In this document: piece by piece, positions 1 through 6,758 of the stretch
Layout: each line of letters opens with the position of its first letter
How positions within the stretch are numbered: position 1 is the first letter of the stretch
NCBI GenBank assembly: GCA_004321905.1
Contig: SCQF01000023.1
Span: forward strand, 1 to 64,000
DNA: 64,000 nt
Source: Verrucomicrobiota bacterium
Lineage (GTDB): Bacteria; Verrucomicrobiota; Kiritimatiellia; CAIQIC01
Reading direction: 5' to 3'
Program-made: the position numbers and the translations under genes
The notes under the pieces: model-generated
Told to the model about the DNA's origin: nothing
What the model saw: only the letters and a program-made list of their open reading frames with translations
Databases searched by the model: none

Positions 1-1
1 G

Positions 2-106
2 GCCGAGTTACGGTGGGTGGAAGGTCAACTCAACCGCCGGCCTCGCAAACGCCACGGTTACCGAGCACCCAGCGACCTGATGCCCCATCAATCTGTTGCA
101 CTTTAG
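2..106 (+). CDS. IS30-family transposase, C-terminal fragment (cut by window edge)
   Basis: The open frame enters from the left edge and ends at TAG 104-106. The 34 visible residues contain QLNRRPRKRHGYRAPSDL and end in SVAL, which is the closing segment of IS30-type DDE transposases (typically LNxRPRKxLGxxTPxE...VAL). The catalytic DDE core lies outside the window, so intactness cannot be judged. The bases just after the stop look like an IS30 terminal repeat and abut a half palindrome centred at 121. It is clearly different in sequence from the transposase at 23097-23861. Confidence 0.7.
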   Translation, partial: AELRWVEGQLNRRPRKRHGYRAPSDLMPHQSVAL

Positions 107-112
107 CCTTGA

Positions 113-162
113 ATTCCCAACCGTGGAAAAGACCGCGAGTTGTTTTTCCAAGGTTTGGAAAG
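113..162. repeat. Palindrome pair, centres 121 and 153 (first copy degenerate on its left half)
   Basis: The second copy is TTTTCCAAGGTTTGGAAA. The first keeps only its right half (CCGTGGAAAAG), as if the left half were replaced by the end of the IS30 element. Centre spacing is 32 bp. It lies 3' of the PLD-like gene. Confidence 0.65.
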
Positions 163-173
163 GTAGCGTACGG

Positions 174-713
174 CTAGTTTTTTGCATGAATCCGGTCGAA
201 AGCGTGGGCGAATTCCTCGGCGATTGGGGGCGACTCAATCAGCACGAGATTTTCGTAGTTTTCTTTGCTCGCCGTGGTCGTGTAGTTGTAGGAGCCGGTC
301 AATACGCGCTGGCGATCCATCACGATGAACTTGTCATGCATCTGGGCATAGCTGCTGCGGAATTTCACCGCCGTGCAACTCACGCCCGCCTTGCGCAGTT
401 TCTCCAGCGCTTTCTTCATCCCCGCATAGTCGGACTGGCGCTCGTCAAATTTAAGTTTGACCGGCACCTTGTGCTCGGCCAGGTGACAAAGCGCCTCGAC
501 AATGCTGGGCCGCGTGATGATGTAGGTCGCCACCAGCACTTCCTTTTTGGTCTTGGGTACTTCGCGCAACAGCAAGTATTCGCACTGCTCGTCGAAGGCC
601 ACCGCTATCTGGGCTGCGCCATTGGTGACCACCGCAGCGACCGAAGCCGCCGGCGCACCCCACCCCGCAAAAACGCCATACGTGACCAAAATCAACTGAA
701 GCAACAACCGCAT
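174..713 (-). CDS. Phospholipase D-like (HKD) exported protein
   Basis: This 179-residue protein starts with a hydrophobic signal-like segment (residues 1-25) and carries one HKD motif, H126-x-K128-x4-D133, followed by GSYNYT. This is the single-motif layout of Nuc/PLD-type phosphodiesterases that act as dimers. Substrate (nucleic acid or phospholipid) cannot be told. The internal ATG at 713 was chosen because a longer frame (to 830) runs into the upstream gene and would bury the signal peptide. It follows the transglutaminase-like gene by 74 bp in the same direction, so co-transcription is possible. Function is inferred from family only. Confidence 0.75.
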   Translation of the reverse strand: MRLLLQLILVTYGVFAGWGAPAASVAAVVTNGAAQIAVAFDEQCEYLLLREVPKTKKEVLVATYIITRPSIVEALCHLAEHKVPVKLKFDERQSDYAGMKKALEKLRKAGVSCTAVKFRSSYAQMHDKFIVMDRQRVLTGSYNYTTTASKENYENLVLIESPPIAEEFAHAFDRIHAKN

Positions 714-787
714 GGCGCGATGATTATCCAGGGGGAGCGTGTTAACAAGTCGAAAGCACCGGGTTCCCAAACTCGGGAAACCCTGCT

Positions 788-2509
788 TCAGCATACGAAT
801 TCCGCCGTCAGCCGCTTCGCCGTCGGCCACGCAACTTTATGCGATCCGGCATGAATATGCACCGTATGGCCATCGCTGGTGATGCGGACAGCATCCTGCG
901 GATGGCGCGCCTTCCAGATGTTAGCGAGTGTCAGTGCGCGTTCGAGGCCGTCGCCGCGGCGGTAGTTCCAAACTTCGTCAGGCTGGGCGACGCGCGTGCC
1001 GTCATAGATGGATTCGTTGGGCAGGTTTTCCAAGGCTTGGAAAACTTCGGCGTCACTCATTTTTTCCGCGCCTTTGATTGAGACCGGACTCCGTTCCAGC
1101 GCCGCTTTGAGGAACGGCACAGCGTCGCACCGCGCCAGATCGCGGAAGGCGTAGAAAGCGAGATCGGCGACCGGATGCGTGGCGCGTAGCGCGGCCAGAT
1201 GCGCGATGATTGCTTCGCGCGGCATGGTCGGGGCAAGCGCCAATGGCGGCGCGACCACTGGTTGCTTGGTTGCAAGATCGGGCAGCCGCGGTTCGAGGCG
1301 CGCGAAACCGAGCAACTGCTCCACCGCCGAGCGATTACGCAGGCAGTTGCACTCCAGTTCGGCCAGCAACCGCTCGACCTCGGCGGGTTTATCGAGGTTG
1401 ACGCGATGCTTTTTGAAGAACTCGTCAAACTTGTTGAGGACGATGCGGTTCTCGAGCGGCTCGGGGAAAAATTCATCCTCGTCCAACTCATCAAGCAGCT
1501 TGGAACGCGTGGCGTCGCTGACCTTGAATGAGCTGGCGTGCTCGTAGGCGTAGACCTTCTCGACCGGGATGTAGTGCGCGTGGCCGTTCAACTCGTGGCG
1601 CAACTGGAAGCAACTTTGCAGGCTGGAGTATTGCCGCAAGAAGTTCAGCAGAATTTCCATCGTGATTTCGGTGGTCAAAAACTTCCCCAAATGCTGCCCG
1701 AAACGGTGATAGGCCTTGTGGTCAATCGTCGCTTGGGAATAGACGCAGTGGATATGGCCGGTGACGTGACTGACGATGGTGATCTGTTCGTGGCGCAGCG
1801 CGCGCTGGGCTTTGTCGGTCAACTCCGTGCCGTTGAACCACATGTTCTTGGTCACGACGCGCCGGTTATTGGTCAGCACGCCATCGCCGGCCAAAATGAA
1901 GTTTTGTGAGTGCAGCGGCGTCGCGAGCAGAAAGATATCTTCGAGCGGAATACCACAGACGATGAACATCGCCGCTGCGTAGAGCGTCGAGAGCGATACG
2001 CACTCGCCCGCGCCGGTCGGATAGCCTTCCTTGAAGCGAAACGCGTCCATCGCTTCGACCGTTTCGGTCTTCCAATACGGAATAATATTGCTCGTGTATT
2101 TATCGAGGCCGAAGTGTCGGCGAATGTCGAGATCGAAGTAATACTTGTCGCCCTCATAGCCGAAGAGTGCGTTGCTCTGCGCGAGCGCAGCCTCGTCGAG
2201 CTGGCCAAGGAAGCGCGCGATCTCGCGTTCCTTGGTCGTCAGCCCCCATGTGTCGAGGTCGAGATTGAAGGCATAGTGGTCAATGATGAACTGCTTGAGG
2301 CGCAGGATGCGGCGGTGGGGCGTCATCTTGTGCAGACCCGCAAACCACCCGTCGTCGCGCCACGCCCAAAGCTTCGGCGACATGATGTTCGCCAGCACCA
2401 GACTGAACAGCAACTCCGGGAAGATAAAAACCTCCATGTCCGAGAGCGTCAGCGCCGAGGAATATTTCTCGAAATCTTGCGGGCGGATCGCTGGATGATT
2501 TTTGTCCAT
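788..2509 (-). CDS. Uncharacterised protein with transglutaminase-like core
   Basis: This 573-residue protein has no clear signal peptide. Residues 165-210 resemble a transglutaminase-like core: GECVSLS (Cys170) followed by GIPLEDIFLL, then His200 (PLHSQNF) and Asp209, which could form a Cys-His-Asp triad. The rest was not recognised. The start ATG 2509 lies one base after the TGA of the acyltransferase gene, so translation is probably coupled; a longer start at 2563 would overlap that gene by 53 bp and is less likely. One copy of the palindrome (centre 1035) lies inside the coding region and is read as VFQALEN. The enzymatic assignment is tentative. Confidence 0.6.
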   Translation of the reverse strand: MDKNHPAIRPQDFEKYSSALTLSDMEVFIFPELLFSLVLANIMSPKLWAWRDDGWFAGLHKMTPHRRILRLKQFIIDHYAFNLDLDTWGLTTKEREIARFLGQLDEAALAQSNALFGYEGDKYYFDLDIRRHFGLDKYTSNIIPYWKTETVEAMDAFRFKEGYPTGAGECVSLSTLYAAAMFIVCGIPLEDIFLLATPLHSQNFILAGDGVLTNNRRVVTKNMWFNGTELTDKAQRALRHEQITIVSHVTGHIHCVYSQATIDHKAYHRFGQHLGKFLTTEITMEILLNFLRQYSSLQSCFQLRHELNGHAHYIPVEKVYAYEHASSFKVSDATRSKLLDELDEDEFFPEPLENRIVLNKFDEFFKKHRVNLDKPAEVERLLAELECNCLRNRSAVEQLLGFARLEPRLPDLATKQPVVAPPLALAPTMPREAIIAHLAALRATHPVADLAFYAFRDLARCDAVPFLKAALERSPVSIKGAEKMSDAEVFQALENLPNESIYDGTRVAQPDEVWNYRRGDGLERALTLANIWKARHPQDAVRITSDGHTVHIHAGSHKVAWPTAKRLTAEFVC

Positions 2510-2510
2510 A

Positions 2511-3257
2511 TCAGGAGGATTTCCCTTCGCGCCGGTCGCGGATAACCTTGGCGGGCAGGCCAACGGCGATGCTGTATGCGGGGATGTCCTTGGTCACGAG
2601 GGCGCCGGCCCCGATGATGCTATGCGCGCCGATCTTGACGCCATCAAGCACCTTGGCACCCGCGCCGAACCACGCGTTCTCGCCCACCGTGATGCCGTGC
2701 GAGGTGCTACCGGAATGCACGATATCCTCGTCGAGGTCGGCCACATGATCGCCGCCGATGAGATAGGTGTAGGCCGCCAGCAACGTGCCCGCGCCAACTT
2801 CGACGCGACTACCGGAGAAAACCTCGCAGTTGAAGCCAATGTTGACGCGGTCGCCGAGGACAATATCGCCGTTCTTGCAACTCAAAATGGAGTTGCGACC
2901 GACGAAGGCGTTATCACCGATCTTGATGCCCGTGTTGTCGGTACCCTTGGCATCGAGCAGGCAGTTGTCGTCAATCACCACGTTGTCACCGAGTTCGATC
3001 TTGTGAGGATGGCGCAGGATCGTGTTGAGGCCAAAGACCACGCCGCGCCCGCAGCGCTTGAGTAGCTTCGGATAGAGCCGCGAGCGCAGCCAGAGACCGA
3101 GCGCGCCGGGCACGTTGGTACTGAGGAACTGCACCCATTCATATTTGAAGAGCGCCCAGAAGCCCGGATGACCTATCACCAAGTCCTGGTAAAGGCCGAC
3201 CTTGGATTTGCGCGGCGCGCCCATCTTCCATTGGATTCTAACGCTTTCGGTTTTCAT
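2511..3257 (-). CDS. Hexapeptide-repeat (left-handed beta-helix) acyltransferase
   Basis: This 248-residue protein has, from about residue 85 on, repeated [LIV]-G-x4 hexapeptides (for example IELGDN, IKIGDNAFVGRNS, ITVGENAWFGAGAKVLDGVKIGAHSIIGAGALV) that form a left-handed beta helix, ending with the usual PAYSIAVGLPAKVI motif. Such enzymes O- or N-acetylate sugars or similar acceptors with acyl-CoA, often in surface polysaccharide synthesis. The acceptor is unknown. The gene overlaps no neighbour but its stop is 1 bp from the next start, which suggests a two-gene unit with the transglutaminase-like gene. Confidence 0.85.
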   Translation of the reverse strand: MKTESVRIQWKMGAPRKSKVGLYQDLVIGHPGFWALFKYEWVQFLSTNVPGALGLWLRSRLYPKLLKRCGRGVVFGLNTILRHPHKIELGDNVVIDDNCLLDAKGTDNTGIKIGDNAFVGRNSILSCKNGDIVLGDRVNIGFNCEVFSGSRVEVGAGTLLAAYTYLIGGDHVADLDEDIVHSGSTSHGITVGENAWFGAGAKVLDGVKIGAHSIIGAGALVTKDIPAYSIAVGLPAKVIRDRREGKSS

Positions 3258-3266
3258 AAGGTAGAA

Positions 3267-3281
3267 GACCTAAGACTTAAG
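3267..3281 (+). repeat. Left arm of perfect 15-bp inverted repeat around the four-helix-bundle gene
   Basis: GACCTAAGACTTAAG here is the exact reverse complement of 3659-3673. A second, imperfect copy (GACCTACGGCTTAAGG) follows directly. The repeat brackets the S23-like gene. Confidence 0.85.
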
Positions 3282-3296
3282 ACCTACGGCTTAAGG

Positions 3297-3650
3297 TTAT
3301 TTCCTGTGCCGCAAAGATTGAATCAAACCGTTCAAAACCCGTGCGACCGCTACACATTCTTCCATCAACGCGATGGATGTTGGCATATAGCCGAGTCGGA
3401 TGGCAAGGGAGACTTGATAGGTCAATTCCTGCGCTGACTCATAAGCCATATCAAGGAAATGTAGATAGTCTGCTTCCGAATTTCGCGCACAGCCTTCAAC
3501 AATGTTAGAGGTGATAGAAATCGCAGCACGACGCATTTGCGAAGTCAGTCCAAACAATTCATCCCTAGGGAATGATTTTGTTGCCTTGTAGACCTCCATC
3601 ACCAACTGGTCAGCTAATTGGAAGGCCGTGAGTTTGTTTGGGTCACGCAT
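3297..3650 (-). CDS. Four-helix-bundle protein (S23 / 23S rRNA intervening-sequence protein family)
   Basis: This 117-residue, mostly helical protein matches the S23/IVP family, with the pattern FPRDELFGLTSQMRRAAISI followed by SNIVEGCARNSEADYLHFLDMAYESAQEL. Relatives are encoded within intervening sequences of 23S rRNA genes and in scattered chromosomal sites, and the avd accessory protein of retroelements has the same fold. Function of the stand-alone copies is unknown. The gene is bracketed by a perfect 15-bp inverted repeat, and base use in it is more AT-rich than its neighbours, both fitting an acquired unit. Confidence 0.88.
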   Translation of the reverse strand: MRDPNKLTAFQLADQLVMEVYKATKSFPRDELFGLTSQMRRAAISITSNIVEGCARNSEADYLHFLDMAYESAQELTYQVSLAIRLGYMPTSIALMEECVAVARVLNGLIQSLRHRK

Positions 3651-3658
3651 TGTTTCAC

Positions 3659-3673
3659 CTTAAGTCTTAGGTC
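3659..3673 (+). repeat. Right arm of the 15-bp inverted repeat
   Basis: CTTAAGTCTTAGGTC here pairs exactly with the arm at 3267-3281. The two arms enclose 377 bp holding only the four-helix-bundle gene. Confidence 0.85.
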
Positions 3674-3690
3674 TCAAGCCTCCGTTGATT

Positions 3691-4710
3691 CTACAACCAG
3701 CCATGATCCCGATACCATCGCGCGGTTTGCGCCAGACCTTCTTCGTCGCTAAATTGCGGGCGAAAGCCAAGGCGCTCGTAGATTTTGCGCGTATCGAACG
3801 AACGATCTTTGGTGAAAAACGCCACACGCCGCCGGTAGAGCGGTGGCGCGATCTTCAGCGGCTTGCAAATCGCCTCGCAGAGGTCTGCCGCGAAAAAAAC
3901 CGGCCAAGCCGGTAACCGTAGTACGCGGCATTTTTTCCCCAACGCCGCCGCAATGACACGCCCCATGTGTTCCTGCGTCACCGCCTCCGGGTTACCGCAG
4001 ATGAACGCCTCGCCCTGCGCCGCCGGATGCACCGCCGCGAGGAGCATGCCGCTGACCAAATCCTCGACATGGATTAGGTGATATAAGCCTTTGCTGTAGC
4101 CGAGCAGGATAAACACGGGTTTGATCGCCAGCTTAAAAATTTTCAGTAGTCGCCGGTCGCCGGGGCCATAGATCGCCGCCGGTCGAATCACACTATAGTT
4201 TAAACCTTTCTCGCGTGCGAAGGCGTGCAGCCAGAGTTCTGCCTCCGCCTTGGTCTTTTGATAGATATCGCCGGGTTGGAATGGCGACTCCTCGTTCGCG
4301 GGCGGATTTTCCACGTGCCCGTGCACACCTACGGTCGAAACATGGACAAACCGCTTGAAGTCCGGCTGATTCAGCGCCGCTTCCGCCAACAACTGCGTAC
4401 TGGTTTCGTGGACGCGGCGATATTCATCATCCGGCAGCCCCGACACACGATAGGCCGCTGCTGCATGAAAAATATACTTCACACCGGCAACGGCAGCTTT
4501 GACCACGGCCGCGTCATAGACGTCGCCGCGAAACCATTCAATCCCGAGGTCTTTGAGCGGACCCACGTTCGCGGAGTGCCGCGCAATGACGCGCACGTGG
4601 CAACCCTGCTCCACCAGCCGCCGCACCAACACCGCGCCGGTGAAGCCCGTCGCGCCGGTCACCAACACCTGGGACCCCACCGGCAGCTTCATTTCCGTTG
4701 ATGCATTCAT
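3691..4710 (-). CDS. NAD(P)-dependent epimerase/dehydratase (extended SDR)
   Basis: This 339-residue protein begins with the Rossmann motif TGATGFTG, has an active-site-like YQKTKAE (Tyr-x3-Lys) near residue 150 and RPAAIYGPGD after it, as in sugar-nucleotide epimerases, dihydroflavonol reductase and 3-beta-hydroxysteroid dehydrogenase relatives. The substrate cannot be predicted. ATG 4710 was chosen; an in-frame GTG lies four codons upstream. No good ribosome binding site is visible for either. It sits between the four-helix-bundle insertion and a methyltransferase on the same strand. Confidence 0.82.
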   Translation of the reverse strand: MNASTEMKLPVGSQVLVTGATGFTGAVLVRRLVEQGCHVRVIARHSANVGPLKDLGIEWFRGDVYDAAVVKAAVAGVKYIFHAAAAYRVSGLPDDEYRRVHETSTQLLAEAALNQPDFKRFVHVSTVGVHGHVENPPANEESPFQPGDIYQKTKAEAELWLHAFAREKGLNYSVIRPAAIYGPGDRRLLKIFKLAIKPVFILLGYSKGLYHLIHVEDLVSGMLLAAVHPAAQGEAFICGNPEAVTQEHMGRVIAAALGKKCRVLRLPAWPVFFAADLCEAICKPLKIAPPLYRRRVAFFTKDRSFDTRKIYERLGFRPQFSDEEGLAQTARWYRDHGWL

Positions 4711-4745
4711 ATTGTTAACCACGGATCACACGGATTGACACGGAA
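4711..4745. repeat. Short degenerate intergenic repeat (GATCACACGGATTGACACGG type)
   Basis: The strand reading CCGTGTCAATCCGTGTGATC is a low-information motif that recurs near gene ends. A related string lies at 38838-38876 (CCGTATATTCCGTGGTTAC). Purpose unknown. Confidence 0.35.
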
Positions 4746-4776
4746 AGCAGCCATCCCGTTCATCCTGTAATCCTGT

Positions 4777-5520
4777 CTAATTCTTTTCGACGCGTTTCAT
4801 TAAAACTAAAACTGGCGAGCCGAACAACTTTTTCAATCCTAGCGCGCCGCAAATCCCTTCCAGCATCGCCGAAAGCGCCGGACAGCTCAGCATTCGATGG
4901 AGCACCATCGGCAGGAAAAATTCACCTTTTCGTTCCGCAACCGCAAAACCGCACCGCGCGAATTCCGTCGCCACCTCGCCATGCCGGAACAAGGTAAAGG
5001 GTCGCGTGTTCTGCTCAATTTTCTTTTTCACGCCGAACAAGGCCGCCGAAAAAAAGTTCACACTCTGCGTCGTCGGATAGTCCACGATCACCGTGCGTTG
5101 CGCCACGCGGCACAGTTCCGCAATCAACTTCGGCCACGCGTCGCAGTGTGGCAACAACCGGATCGAAACGACCACGTCGAACGCGCGATCAGGAAACGGC
5201 AGCGCGATCACATCGCCGACCACAAACTTGATCTGCCCCGCCTGCACCTCCGGCTCGATCCGCTTGACGCAAACGCCAGCGCTGCCGAGCACGGTGACGC
5301 TGGAACCGGCGCGCGCCAGCGGCAGGGCCAGTTGCCCATGTCCGCCACCGACATCCAGAACCGTTGCACGCGGCTGCTGTTCCAGCCAACGCAAAACAGT
5401 TTTTTCCTGTACGGAAAGCATCCACGCGCCCGCCGCGCCCGCAAACCGCGCCGCATAACCAGCGGATGCGGTTTCGATGTCGGCGTGTTCATCGGAGGTG
5501 ATTTTGACTGCATCCATCAT
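4777..5520 (-). CDS. Class I SAM-dependent methyltransferase
   Basis: This 247-residue protein has the SAM-binding motif I VLDVGGGHGQLALPLA around residues 54-69, an acidic motif after strand 4 (FVVGDVIALPFPDRAFDVVVS), and the overall Methyltransf_11 layout. The acceptor is unknown; small-molecule or lipid methylation is common for this subfamily. Start ATG 5520 is followed by a second ATG at 5517. The gene diverges from the esterase gene; the palindrome pair at 5576-5626 occupies the shared upstream region. Confidence 0.82.
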   Translation of the reverse strand: MMDAVKITSDEHADIETASAGYAARFAGAAGAWMLSVQEKTVLRWLEQQPRATVLDVGGGHGQLALPLARAGSSVTVLGSAGVCVKRIEPEVQAGQIKFVVGDVIALPFPDRAFDVVVSIRLLPHCDAWPKLIAELCRVAQRTVIVDYPTTQSVNFFSAALFGVKKKIEQNTRPFTLFRHGEVATEFARCGFAVAERKGEFFLPMVLHRMLSCPALSAMLEGICGALGLKKLFGSPVLVLMKRVEKN

Positions 5521-5575
5521 GTGCGCCTTAGCCTAACCGCTGCCGCCCCCGCAGACAAGGCGCAGTTCACGCAGG

Positions 5576-5626
5576 CTTTCCAAGGCTTGGAAACGCCGGA
5601 CACTCGTTTTTCCAAGCCTTGGAAAA
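5576..5626. repeat. Palindrome pair, centres 5585 (G) and 5617 (C)
   Basis: Both copies are near perfect, with centres 32 bp apart and a unique 13-bp spacer. The pair lies between two divergent gene starts, so it is not simply a terminator. Confidence 0.9.
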
Positions 5627-5664
5627 GTTGTAACCAACGGCGGAGGAATTCCGTCTGGTGGTGA

Positions 5665-5670
5665 TAGAAT
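5665..5670 (+). promoter_or_regulatory. Candidate -10 box giving a leaderless transcript
   Basis: TAGAAT lies 7 bp before ATG 5678, so transcription should begin at or next to the start codon. The -35 region is weak. The same geometry is seen at 19340 and 57111. Confidence 0.45.
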
Positions 5671-5677
5671 GAAAAAC

Positions 5678-6679
5678 ATGATGCACAAGTACCGGCCAAG
5701 TTGGCTGGCCGCGGTGGTGATCGCAGCGACCGGCGCAAGCGGCGCGCTGGCCGACACCAATCAAACCTATGATCCGCTGATCGTATCGGCACAGTTCAAA
5801 GCCGCAACGCTTGAGCTCGTAGTCAGCGACGCAACGCGGCAGCGTGACATTCCGCTGCGCCTTTATCTTCCCGCGGAAAAGAAACCCGCGCCGGTTGTGC
5901 TTTTCAGCCACGGTCTCGGTGGTTCACGTAACATCAGTCCTTTTCTCGGCGAGCATTGGGCGGCACGCGGCTACGTGGCTGTTTTTCTCCAGCATCCGGG
6001 TAGCGACACCGGCGTATGGCAGGACACACCGTTGCCACAGCGGATGGACGCCATGCGGGAGGCGGCGAGCCTTTCCAATTTTCTGCTACGCGTGAAAGAT
6101 GTTTCCACCACGCTCGATCAACTTGCACGATGGAACAAGAGCCGCGACCACGCGCTGGCCGGCCGACTTGATCTCCAGCACATCGGCATGTCGGGCCATT
6201 CGTTCGGAGCGGTAACGACCCAGGCGGTGAGCGGCCAGCGCGCGCCGGTCGGCAAGCTCACCTTCACCGACACGCGCATCAAAGCCGCGATCGCCTTCAG
6301 TCCCAGTCGCCCGGTCGTCGGCGATCCGCAACACGTGTTCGGCAACGTGGCGATTCCCTGGCTGCTGATGACCGGCACCAAGGACGTCGCCCCCATCGGC
6401 CACGCCGACGTGCCCGCACGCCTGGCCGTCTATCCCGCCTTGCCGCCGGGCGGCAAATATGAGGTGGTGCTCGACAAAGCCGAGCACTCCGCCTTCACCG
6501 ACCGCGCGTTGCCCGGCGACAAAGAAAAGCGCAACCCCAACCATCACCGCGTCATGCTCGCCTTGAGCACCGCGTTCTGGGACGCCTATCTCCGCCATGA
6601 CGTCGCCGCCCAGGCGTGGCTCGATGGCGAAGGCCCGCGGACCGTGCTGGAACCCAACGATCGCTGGCAGCACAAATAG
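5678..6679 (+). CDS. Secreted alpha/beta hydrolase (dienelactone hydrolase / PAF-acetylhydrolase-like)
   Basis: This 333-residue protein has a signal peptide (to about ALA-DT), then an alpha/beta-hydrolase fold: oxyanion-type HGLGGSRN, the nucleophile elbow GHSFG and a late His in DKAEHSAF. The order and spacing resemble plasma PAF-acetylhydrolase-like and dienelactone-hydrolase-like esterases of environmental bacteria. The substrate is unknown, probably a periplasmic ester. Start 5678 is preferred because a -10-like box ends 7 bp upstream; ATG 5669 in the same frame is the alternative. The palindrome pair at 6680-6730 follows the stop codon directly. Confidence 0.78.
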   Translation: MMHKYRPSWLAAVVIAATGASGALADTNQTYDPLIVSAQFKAATLELVVSDATRQRDIPLRLYLPAEKKPAPVVLFSHGLGGSRNISPFLGEHWAARGYVAVFLQHPGSDTGVWQDTPLPQRMDAMREAASLSNFLLRVKDVSTTLDQLARWNKSRDHALAGRLDLQHIGMSGHSFGAVTTQAVSGQRAPVGKLTFTDTRIKAAIAFSPSRPVVGDPQHVFGNVAIPWLLMTGTKDVAPIGHADVPARLAVYPALPPGGKYEVVLDKAEHSAFTDRALPGDKEKRNPNHHRVMLALSTAFWDAYLRHDVAAQAWLDGEGPRTVLEPNDRWQHK

Positions 6680-6730
6680 TTTTCCAAGCCTTGGAAAAAT
6701 GAACCACACACTTTTCCAAGGCTTGGAAAA
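6680..6730. repeat. Palindrome pair, centres 6689 (C) and 6721 (G)
   Basis: Two near-perfect copies 32 bp apart lie between tandem plus-strand genes and start immediately after the esterase stop codon. Confidence 0.9.
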
Positions 6731-6758
6731 AGCCGCGCAACGTTTTATCGTCCCCGGC

